64,000 nt of DNA from Spongiimicrobium salis (lineage in GTDB: Bacteria > Bacteroidota > Bacteroidia > Flavobacteriales > Flavobacteriaceae). The stretch covers positions 124,001-188,000 of the forward strand of contig NZ_JBHEQA010000006.1 in the NCBI RefSeq assembly GCF_043678055.1. Direction: 5' to 3'. Each line of letters starts with the position of its first letter. The stretch's first letter is position 1. A model generated the notes under the pieces. That model was given only the letters and a program-made list of their open reading frames with translations, was not told the origin of the DNA and did not search any database. Below are positions 52,328-59,579 of this stretch, one piece after another. The translations under genes were made by a program, and so were the position numbers.

Positions 52328-52539
52328 GGTTTACGGGATTTAGATATGATTTTTTTCAACAAGAGTGGCCAAAGACCAATAGCTCCCGGGATGAGCAATA
52401 GGCGAACCGTCCATTTGCTATCTGCAACAATTTCATCGATCACAAAAGCTCCTTTAAAGAAGAAGTAGAGTCCGAAAAGCAGCCCGATACCGCTATAAAT
52501 GCCCAATAAAGAGATGGCGAATTGAATAGCTGTTTCCAT
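52324..52539 (-). CDS. Small two-helix membrane protein of Rieske operon
   Basis: A 71-residue protein with two membrane helices (about 5-25 and 45-62) joined by a polar loop FKGAFVIDEIVADSKW. The second helix has a RLLLIPGAIGLWPLLLKK segment. No family name comes to mind. It sits two bases after the thiamine-enzyme gene and overlaps the next gene by four bases. Its small size suggests a structural subunit for the neighbouring membrane reductase. Confidence 0.6.
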   Translation of the reverse strand: METAIQFAISLLGIYSGIGLLFGLYFFFKGAFVIDEIVADSKWTVRLLLIPGAIGLWPLLLKKIISKSRKP

Positions 52540-52541
52540 CT

Positions 52542-54497
52542 TTAAATGAGATTAACGTCCGTAATAATTTCTAGGAGACCAGGACCCTCATGCTCAAATA
52601 AGGCTTTCATGGCAGCGTCCAGATCATTGTTCTGGTCTACCCTTTGCCCCCAGGCGCCACAGGAAATTGCATATTCTGCGAAATTGGGATTGGACAAGGC
52701 TGTTTTCCAAACATCAAATTCACCGGCACGTTGCTCCTTGGAAATTTTTCCCAATTCGTGATTGTTCAGCACCACTAATTTTATGGGCATATTATATTTG
52801 ACCAGTGTAGTGATTTCGGCAAGATATTGGCAAAGTCCACCGTCTCCCGCCACGGCCACCACCGGTCTTGAATTCCCTACGGCAGTCCATGCTCCGATGG
52901 CTGCAGGTAGTGCAAACCCAATGGACCCCAAATAACCGGACATTAAAAAGTCCTGGTCCTCCGGTTCAAAATAACGCCCAAAAGAATAGGCATTGTTCCC
53001 AACATCGGCGCACATTACCGCATTCTTTGGGGTATGGCGATTCATGGCCTCAAAAACAGCAATGGAACTCCAGCCATTTTCAGAAGTTTCCGTAAGTCGT
53101 TTTGCTTTTTCTTCCTTCCAAATGGCCCATCTTTCTGCGATTTCGGATTTTTGGTCGAGAGTGTCCGTTTGTCCTTTTAATGCATTTTGGAATATATTCA
53201 GTGTTCTTGAAATTTCGCCCCATACAGCCACGTCAACTTCGTGGAATTTACTCAAGGCCAACGGATCAAAATCTACTTGGATCGTGGGTTTTTTTGGAGT
53301 GATTCCCGTATGATTGGAGAAAGAAGCCCCAAAAACGATCAACAAATCAGCTTCATTCATAAACCAGGAAGCAATAGGCGTTCCACTTCGTCCTAGAACA
53401 CCACAACCTAAGGGGTGACTATCTGCAATGAGGCCTTTCCCTTTAAAGGTTGTGACCACAGCAGCATTTAAGCTTTCGGCAAAAGCCACAACGGCAGCTT
53501 TGTGCGCTCTAGCCCCATGGCCCATAATGATCAATGGGCGTTTTGCGTTTTTAATAAGGGCTATAGCTTTATTGGACATATCTTCCGGAGGTGCTATTTC
53601 TAAAGGGGTTATCCTATTGGTAGGATGTTGCGCCTTTGCTCCAGTTTTAATCTTGCGTTCTTGAACTTCGTCGGGGAAAGTAAGATGGGAAACATCTCTC
53701 TTTAGAATGGCATGTTTAACCGCCAAGGACATAAGTTCTGCGTGTTTGCTGTCACTTTGTACCCTTTGATTGAACTCTGCTACGGTATCAAAAGCCCGTA
53801 CCAGGTCCACTTCCTGAAAATTCCCGGTTCCCACCACTTGGGTAGCCACCTGCCCGGTAAGGGCCAAAAAGGGCGCTCGATCGACCTTTGCATCCCACAT
53901 GCCTGTATATAAATTGGTTGCTCCCGGTCCGGCAATAGTAAAGCAGGCTGCAGGTTTCCCTGTTAGTTTGCCATAGGCGGAAGCAGCAAAAGCTGCTGCA
54001 CCTTCATGACGAATACCATAAAAATTAAGGTTCCCTTTTTGTTCCTGTCGCTTCATGGCATCAGCAAACCCAAGATTGGAATGGCCTACCATTCCAAAAA
54101 CCTTGGTCACGCCCCAATTGATCATGGTTTCCACCATGACATCGGATATGGTGGGTTGGTGCACCTCTTCCTCTTCCATACCAATATAAATGGCATCTCC
54201 TTCTTCCTTTACAGGGAAAGTCTCCACACCATCGTCAAATCCTCCTGGAGGCAAACCTGTACAGGGGTGAAAATCCCAACCATGCCATGGACAACGCAGC
54301 ATTCCGTTTTCAATAGACCCTTCGCCCAAAGGACCTCCCTGATGTGGGCATTTATTATCTAAAGCTGAAAACTTTCCTTCAAAATGAGTCAGGCAAAGCC
54401 CCTTATGTTGAACCGTTACAGTTTTTACTCTTCCTTCGGGCAGATCTTTTCGATGGTCTAAAACCCTATGCCATGTGATGTTTTTTTTCGTGCTCAT
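52542..54497 (-). CDS. Rieske [2Fe-2S] domain fused to pyruvate-oxidase-like ThDP enzyme
   Basis: A 651-residue fusion. Residues 1-108 are a Rieske domain with Cys50-x-His52 and Cys69-x2-His72 (x16 between). Residues about 115-651 form a thiamine diphosphate enzyme of the acetolactate synthase/pyruvate oxidase family: Glu165 (RHEGAAAFAASAYG) for cofactor activation, AGPGATNLYTG, and the Mg2+/ThDP motif GDG-x25-NN at 551-579. The closest look is to pyruvate oxidases (POX/PoxB-like). The Rieske part could take electrons from the cofactor. The substrate is unproven. It lies 11 bp after the DUF5996-like gene. Confidence 0.87.
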   Translation of the reverse strand: MSTKKNITWHRVLDHRKDLPEGRVKTVTVQHKGLCLTHFEGKFSALDNKCPHQGGPLGEGSIENGMLRCPWHGWDFHPCTGLPPGGFDDGVETFPVKEEGDAIYIGMEEEEVHQPTISDVMVETMINWGVTKVFGMVGHSNLGFADAMKRQEQKGNLNFYGIRHEGAAAFAASAYGKLTGKPAACFTIAGPGATNLYTGMWDAKVDRAPFLALTGQVATQVVGTGNFQEVDLVRAFDTVAEFNQRVQSDSKHAELMSLAVKHAILKRDVSHLTFPDEVQERKIKTGAKAQHPTNRITPLEIAPPEDMSNKAIALIKNAKRPLIIMGHGARAHKAAVVAFAESLNAAVVTTFKGKGLIADSHPLGCGVLGRSGTPIASWFMNEADLLIVFGASFSNHTGITPKKPTIQVDFDPLALSKFHEVDVAVWGEISRTLNIFQNALKGQTDTLDQKSEIAERWAIWKEEKAKRLTETSENGWSSIAVFEAMNRHTPKNAVMCADVGNNAYSFGRYFEPEDQDFLMSGYLGSIGFALPAAIGAWTAVGNSRPVVAVAGDGGLCQYLAEITTLVKYNMPIKLVVLNNHELGKISKEQRAGEFDVWKTALSNPNFAEYAISCGAWGQRVDQNNDLDAAMKALFEHEGPGLLEIITDVNLI

Positions 54498-54508
54498 ATA
54501 GTGTGATG

Positions 54509-55255
54509 TTATTTTTTATAGGCTGTTAATGCTTCCGTGAGGAAGGTGACTGCCGTATGATGATCAATTCCCGTTGCGGCTAAGGTAGCTCCCTTAAAGC
54601 TGCTATTGTGCCAGCTACCCTTTGTTAATTCAGAAAAAGTGGAGGTGTCCAAGCCGTCATGACCTCGATATCCGCTAATATAGAAATAATGGTCGTTGAT
54701 CATGGAATCGGGGACGGAAAGGCCCAATCCAATAGAGCGATCGCTACCATCCGCTAAAAAAACAAATGCCCCTGTATCAAAGTGATGCGGCCATATTCTA
54801 ATTTCTGAGTCAAGCCGATGTTCTGTTAGAAAACTGCTCAATACGGAATGGGCCAAGATTCGTAATTGGGTTAAGGCCTGGAGCCTATCTTTATCGATAA
54901 GTTTAAAAACAAAATCGTCCGTAATCGTATAGGGGAGCTCATAATGCGGTGCATAGGAATAGCTGTTTTCTATTTCGGATTTTTCAACACATTCCCGTAT
55001 CCATTGTAAAATATCGGCATGGGAAGTATTGTCCAATGCCAATACCGTACTGCCATTGGGATTGCGCCACTCTAAGGCAAATTGGGCATAATCTAAAAGT
55101 AAAACGCTGCCATTGGTGTCCAAAGGCCGGGAAAACATTTTTTTCTCTTCCACGGAAAAACCGAGATTGGTATGACTGTCGTCTTCTTTTTTGGCAACAA
55201 AACTTGCCCCGGCCATAGCCAAGTATTGTGCGGCAAAATGCATCATTTTTTCCAT
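54509..55255 (-). CDS. DUF5996-like protein
   Basis: A 248-residue soluble protein without a signal. The middle and end have IWPHHFDTGAFVF, LGLSVPDSMINDHYFYISGYRG and a TKGSWHNSSFKGATLA segment, which resemble the DUF5996 family by eye. Its function is unknown. The conserved His pairs and Asp might bind a metal, but I cannot say. It lies 10 bp after the Rieske-glutamate-synthase gene and 11 bp before the Rieske-ThDP gene, so it is probably part of their pathway. Confidence 0.55.
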   Translation of the reverse strand: MEKMMHFAAQYLAMAGASFVAKKEDDSHTNLGFSVEEKKMFSRPLDTNGSVLLLDYAQFALEWRNPNGSTVLALDNTSHADILQWIRECVEKSEIENSYSYAPHYELPYTITDDFVFKLIDKDRLQALTQLRILAHSVLSSFLTEHRLDSEIRIWPHHFDTGAFVFLADGSDRSIGLGLSVPDSMINDHYFYISGYRGHDGLDTSTFSELTKGSWHNSSFKGATLAATGIDHHTAVTFLTEALTAYKK

Positions 55256-55265
55256 TGTACGTTGT

Positions 55266-56879
55266 TTAAGCGTTCATACCGGCATAGGGAACTCCCGCAA
55301 GACGATACATATCATGATTAAAGGTAGAAAGGTCATTGGAATTAAATTTTCCGATATCGTCATAACCACAGGATCTGGCTACTACTTTGATCAGATCATT
55401 CGTAGCTTCAAAATAATTGTGCAACTGTTTTGCAGAGGATTCTATGATTAATCTACTACGTAAGGATTCCTTTTGAGTGGCGATTCCTACGGGGCAGTTA
55501 TTGCTTCCACAGGCCCGCATCCCCAAACAACCAATGGCCTGCAAGGCGGAATTGGATACGGCAATGGCATCTGCGCCGAGCATCAAGGCCTTGGCAAAAT
55601 CTTCTGCAATTCGTAAACCTCCAGTTATCACCAACGTAATATCTTCTGCTCCAACGCTATCTAAATATTTTCTCGCTCTTGCTAAAGCAGGAATGGTAGG
55701 GACATTAATATTATCTCTCAGAATGGTAGGGGCCGAGCCGGTTCCGCCGCCGCGTCCATCCAAAATAATATAATCCACACCTACATCTAGGGCAAATTGG
55801 ATGTCTTTTTCAATATGACTTGCGGCAATTTTAAATCCAATAGGTATTCCCCCGGTACGTTCACGTACCTTTTGGGCAAAAGCCCTAAAATCTTCAACAC
55901 CATGAAAATCGGGAAATGTCGCAGGAGAAATGGCCGTTTCTCCTTGTTTTAAACCGCGGACTTCCGCTATTTCCGCACTAACCTTAGTACCCGGTAAATG
56001 CCCTCCAGTACCCGTCTTGGCACCCTGACCTCCCTTGAAATGGAAAGCCTGTACCCGATCTAACTTATCCCAGGAGAATCCAAATTGTGCAGAAGCCAAC
56101 TCATAAAAATACTTGGAATTGTTTTCTTGTTCTTGAGGGAGCATTCCTCCTTCTCCGGAACAAATGCCGGTTCCCGCCATTTCGGCTCCCTTGGATAAGG
56201 CAATCTTTGCCTCGCGCGACAAGGCTCCAAAACTCATATCGCTAACAAATAATGGAATATCCAAATGCAGTGGTTTTTTTGCCTTAGGACCAATAACCAC
56301 TTTCGTGGCAACGTCTTCATGGTCTAACAAAGGTCTGCTTGCCAATTGTGCTGGTAAAAATTGAATGTCACTCCATTGAGGTAGCGTAGTTCTATCTACT
56401 CCCATAGAGGCAGAAAAACCATGATGCCCCAAATTTTTTAGTCCATTTTGTGCGAGCTCCTTAATATAGGAAGTATAAGGTTCCGTTTCTTCAGGATGCG
56501 TGTCTGCATATGCACCTAAGTAGCTATCCCGATTGAACGGTTGCGGGTGATTGTGAAGATAATTATTGATTTCTGCTTCATCGACATAGACTTCATCTCC
56601 TTCTATTTTTACGCTGAATTTATGAAGTACCTCCTTGTTATTGTATTCAGAAACCCCGGTATCATAGCGGTAATCCCAACCGTGAACACCGCAGATAAGG
56701 TTATGCCCTTCAATATGTCCATCGGCCATTAATGCGCCTCGGTGTAGGCATCGGCCATATAGTACAGAAACATCCTCATCGAATTTCACAATGACCAAAT
56801 CTAATCCATTGACTAGGGCATGTGTAGGTTGTTTGTCCTGTAGCGCACTAATTTGTGCTATTTTAATTGGTTTTTCCAT
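55266..56879 (-). CDS. Rieske [2Fe-2S] domain fused to glutamate-synthase-type FMN domain
   Basis: A 537-residue fusion. The N-terminal Rieske domain has Cys44-x-His46 and Cys63-x2-His66 (CLHRGA..., CGVHGW). Residues about 160-510 are the FMN-binding (beta/alpha)8 domain of glutamate synthase: PLFVSDMSFGALS, EGGMLPQE, KGGQGAKTGTGGHLPG, DGRGGGTGSAP, and the [3Fe-4S] motif Cys451-x5-Cys457-x4-Cys462. It lacks the glutaminase domain, so it resembles the stand-alone FMN-binding glutamate-synthase family. It lies 57 bp after the zinc-ribbon-like gene. The Rieske fusion is uncommon and suggests electrons reach the FMN through the cluster. Confidence 0.87.
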   Translation of the reverse strand: MEKPIKIAQISALQDKQPTHALVNGLDLVIVKFDEDVSVLYGRCLHRGALMADGHIEGHNLICGVHGWDYRYDTGVSEYNNKEVLHKFSVKIEGDEVYVDEAEINNYLHNHPQPFNRDSYLGAYADTHPEETEPYTSYIKELAQNGLKNLGHHGFSASMGVDRTTLPQWSDIQFLPAQLASRPLLDHEDVATKVVIGPKAKKPLHLDIPLFVSDMSFGALSREAKIALSKGAEMAGTGICSGEGGMLPQEQENNSKYFYELASAQFGFSWDKLDRVQAFHFKGGQGAKTGTGGHLPGTKVSAEIAEVRGLKQGETAISPATFPDFHGVEDFRAFAQKVRERTGGIPIGFKIAASHIEKDIQFALDVGVDYIILDGRGGGTGSAPTILRDNINVPTIPALARARKYLDSVGAEDITLVITGGLRIAEDFAKALMLGADAIAVSNSALQAIGCLGMRACGSNNCPVGIATQKESLRSRLIIESSAKQLHNYFEATNDLIKVVARSCGYDDIGKFNSNDLSTFNHDMYRLAGVPYAGMNA

Positions 56880-56936
56880 ATGCGTTATCTTTTGTATTGT
56901 TTTATCTATTGGATGTTATTGACTTTTCTTTTAAAA

Positions 56937-57209
56937 TTAGGCTTCATGAACAATTTTACAAGTTGGGCATTCTAAGCCATGAAGGCTACTTTTTAAGGTG
57001 ATGCCGTTTAAATGGGTGACTATAAAATCCTGTATGAAAGCGTGTTTACGAGTTCTATTGTTTACTTCTATCTGTATATCCTTGTATTTCTCTCGAATAA
57101 TATTTCCGTATTCCTGATCTCCCCAACAGTTTGGACAAACACCAGCAGGGACTTTTGAGAATTCATCTTCTTTTTTACTTCCGAAAAGCTTTTTGAAAAA
57201 AGCAGTCAT
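56937..57209 (-). CDS. Small zinc-ribbon-like protein
   Basis: A 90-residue protein with CPNCWGDQEYG (about 24-34) and CPTC (about 81-84), two Cys pairs suited to a zinc ribbon. A middle region of polar, charged residues follows. I do not know the family. It has no signal peptide. It begins the run of minus-strand genes that includes the three Rieske fusions and lies 57 bp upstream of the first of them; cotranscription is likely but not proven. Confidence 0.65.
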   Translation of the reverse strand: MTAFFKKLFGSKKEDEFSKVPAGVCPNCWGDQEYGNIIREKYKDIQIEVNNRTRKHAFIQDFIVTHLNGITLKSSLHGLECPTCKIVHEA

Positions 57210-57256
57210 AATATGGGCTATTTATAGGTTTAATTAAGGTTTTCCTTATAGTATTC

Positions 57257-57264
57257 CAAAGCTA
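57257..57264 (-). promoter_or_regulatory. -7 box for Rieske operon
   Basis: On the minus strand TAGCTTTG fits TAnnTTTG exactly, 47 bp before the zinc-ribbon gene. No TTG lies at the proper -33 spacing, so activation by a regulator may be needed. Confidence 0.45.
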
Positions 57265-57430
57265 AAAAGCAGGATGCTACCATTGAAGCGATAGGGTTTC
57301 CCTTTGTTGGTCAAAACAATAAAAAAACATAAGATAAGTTTTTTAACCCTATTGATACCTGGATGGAAAAACTTTCTTGAATCCATAAGCGGATGGGGAA
57401 CCCCAAAAAACAGATGTGATGCCATAGGAA

Positions 57431-58093
57431 TCAGGAGGTTTTGGCCATAGAGATGTTTTGTGAGTCATAGTCAATAGTTCCTTCCTTACGCAGGCTACTT
57501 AAGATATTATTGACGGTTTGTCTAGAGGTATTGGTGAGATTGCCAATATCCTTATGGGATAAGAGGTTCTTGGCAATTAGTAGATCTCCTTCCTCTTTTC
57601 CAAATTCTTGAATATAATCCGAAATAAACTCTTTTATACGCGTGGCGCTGTCTTTGTGGATTAGATCTTGTAGTCTTCGCTCTAATTTTTTGATCCGTAG
57701 TCCATAAACCTTTAGAATACCATTTTTAAGAGATCGATGTTCTTCCATCAGTTGCTGCATCATATCGGCAGTGATATAACAAATGGTAGAATCTTCTAGA
57801 GCATATGCTTTTTCTTCTGAAGCGGCCTCTTCATTGTACAGGGCCAATTCTCCAAAAATATTCCCTTTTTTTACGATAAACTTGACCGTATTATTCGTGC
57901 TATTGATAATCTTGACCGTACCTTTTTTCAAAAAAAAGATGCAGCCTTTTTCGTCATAGTTCAGGGGGATAGGATTTCCTTTATCGAAATGTTCCATCTC
58001 CAGAATTTTGCACATATGCATGAGGGTGGACATTCCCAGTTTTTTAAAAAGGTTAAACCCCTCTAAAAACCAATACTTTGTTAGTGTATTCAC
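57431..58093 (-). CDS. Crp/Fnr family transcriptional regulator
   Basis: A 220-residue protein with a cyclic-nucleotide-type barrel (about 25-130, including KGCIFFLKKGTVKIINSTN and GNIFGELALYNEEAASEEKAYALED) and a C-terminal HTH (LLSHKDIGNLTNTSRQTVNNILSSLRKEGTIDYD). It resembles the FNR-like regulators that control anaerobic or redox metabolism, but no N-terminal Cys cluster is present. It lies 221 bp upstream of the Rieske operon on the same strand and is its most likely regulator. Confidence 0.85.
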   Translation of the reverse strand: MNTLTKYWFLEGFNLFKKLGMSTLMHMCKILEMEHFDKGNPIPLNYDEKGCIFFLKKGTVKIINSTNNTVKFIVKKGNIFGELALYNEEAASEEKAYALEDSTICYITADMMQQLMEEHRSLKNGILKVYGLRIKKLERRLQDLIHKDSATRIKEFISDYIQEFGKEEGDLLIAKNLLSHKDIGNLTNTSRQTVNNILSSLRKEGTIDYDSQNISMAKTS

Positions 58094-58334
58094 AAGAAAG
58101 ATGTTAGTTGTTCGGGCTAAAAATACTGATTTCTAATTCTTTTGCATAAAACAGAATATTAGAAAGTTACTTTGAACGACAACTGCATCTTTTTATTTGG
58201 CAAACATGATCAGAAGGCAAGCGTTTGAACTTCTTATGGTAATGATGGACCTACTGCATACGAGGAGATTTCTGGCTTGTATTCCAAAAAAAAAGAAAAT
58301 CATCTGTAATTTATAAGATAAAAGAGGTCATAGG

Positions 58335-58736
58335 CTAGCGCTCCATAGCAATATTTTGGGTTTTTGCATATTGCCTGGCTTCTTCCACGAAAAAACCTTC
58401 CACCACTTCCTTGAGATGCGCTTCTTTCAGTACGGAGTTTGCGGAACGATAATCTTCCTGTATCAATTGTGAAGCAGGAAAGCTATGACATTGTAATTCT
58501 TTTCCATCCCCATCGGTAACCTTCAAGGTGGCGGTTCCCTGCAATAAAGATTCTCCACTGACCGTCAGGGTATAGTCTGCATCTTTAATCGTATCGGAAA
58601 AAGGCTTTTGAAAAGTGCTTTGAAGAAGGATGTCTGATTTTAGCGTAGATGTTCTTCGGGCGATTTCTGAAGGTTTTTTATCATTGCTACAGGAGATAAA
58701 TAGGGCAGATAGTGCTATTAGAATATGGAGTTTCAT
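58335..58736 (-). CDS. Small lipoprotein controlled by adjacent two-component system
   Basis: A 133-residue lipoprotein with lipobox LFISC (Cys16). The mature part has no family I recognise; it contains two Cys (the lipid Cys and one at about residue 83) and a helical C-terminus. It lies downstream of a NarL-type regulator gene. Its promoter carries an inverted repeat and a -7-like box with the same 47-bp spacing as the promoter of the kinase gene, so the regulator probably activates it. Confidence 0.65.
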   Translation of the reverse strand: MKLHILIALSALFISCSNDKKPSEIARRTSTLKSDILLQSTFQKPFSDTIKDADYTLTVSGESLLQGTATLKVTDGDGKELQCHSFPASQLIQEDYRSANSVLKEAHLKEVVEGFFVEEARQYAKTQNIAMER

Positions 58737-58761
58737 CTTTTAGTTGTTTTATAGTACACTA

Positions 58762-58830
58762 CAAAGATGCGGGATGGTCTAAGGAAAGAATACACCCTAA
58801 GCGGCTAAAATCCATACCCTGATTTCAGGG
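58762..58830 (-). promoter_or_regulatory. Regulated promoter: inverted repeat CCCTGA-TT-TCAGGG plus -7-like box
   Basis: Minus strand: the inverted repeat is at 58817-58830 and CATCTTTG (one base off TAnnTTTG) is at 58769-58762, with 47 bp between. The arrangement fits an activator site near -66. The same layout occurs at 61584-61652. Confidence 0.65.
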
Positions 58831-58934
58831 AGTATAGGACCATTTAAACATCCTAAAGACCTTTAGGGCTTCGTTTTTTAGGTATGTTAATGCGTATCTA
58901 GAATGGCGTTTTTGAAAGAATCCGTTCAAAAACA

Positions 58935-59579
58935 TTATTCATCCAAAAGCCCAATTTTAATAGCGTGTTTGGTGAGTCCTGCCAGGTTTTTTACCTGTAA
59001 TTTGGAGATGAGGTTTTTTCGGTAACTTTCTATAGTGTGCTTGCTCAAAAACAACCTTTCTGCGATTTCTTGGGTCGTAAATTCTTCAGCGATTAATTTT
59101 AGGACTTCTTTTTCTCGTTTGGTCAAGGCAATTTCATTACTTTTTTTATTGGAGAACATGGCATCTGTATAAGCTTTTTTTATTTCCGTGGAAAAGTATT
59201 TCTCGCCTTTAATAATGGTGCGTATCGCCTCTAATAGTTCCTCTTTTTCGGCATTTTTTGGAACATAGCCATCCACATTGTTTCGGATAAGCTTATCGAT
59301 CATACCACCATCAATATGCATGCTTACTACTAGCGTTTTTAGGCTAGGATACTGCTCTTTTACAATTTTGTTCAAGGCAATACCATCCATTTCCGGCATT
59401 GTAAGATCTGTAATTAAAAGGTCGATTCCTGAAGCTCCATTGATGTCTAGATATTTGGCCACCTGCGCTCCGTTTTTTGCCGTAAGGGTAACGGAAAACT
59501 CCGGAGCATCTTTTAGGATACTCAATAATCCATCAATGAACATTTTATGGTCGTCGGCAATGATGAGGTGATATTTCAT
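58935..59579 (-). CDS. NarL-type response regulator
   Basis: A 214-residue regulator. The receiver domain (about 1-125) starts HLIIADDHKMFIDGLLSIL with the acidic pair, a phospho-acceptor Asp in DLLITDLTMPEMDG, and Lys in YVPKNAEKEE. The C-terminal LuxR-type HTH contains LTKREKEVLKLIAEEFTTQEIAERLFLSKHTIESYRKNLISKL. Its start overlaps the kinase stop by four bases (ATGA), so the two are a cognate pair. Its binding site is probably the CCCTG-N4-CAGGG repeat found at both nearby promoters. Confidence 0.92.
   Translation of the reverse strand: MKYHLIIADDHKMFIDGLLSILKDAPEFSVTLTAKNGAQVAKYLDINGASGIDLLITDLTMPEMDGIALNKIVKEQYPSLKTLVVSMHIDGGMIDKLIRNNVDGYVPKNAEKEELLEAIRTIIKGEKYFSTEIKKAYTDAMFSNKKSNEIALTKREKEVLKLIAEEFTTQEIAERLFLSKHTIESYRKNLISKLQVKNLAGLTKHAIKIGLLDE

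Noticed and set aside
57431..58093. Crp/Fnr protein as an oxygen-sensing FNR
   Set aside because: The Cys cluster needed for a [4Fe-4S] sensor is absent from the N-terminus, so only the general family is claimed.
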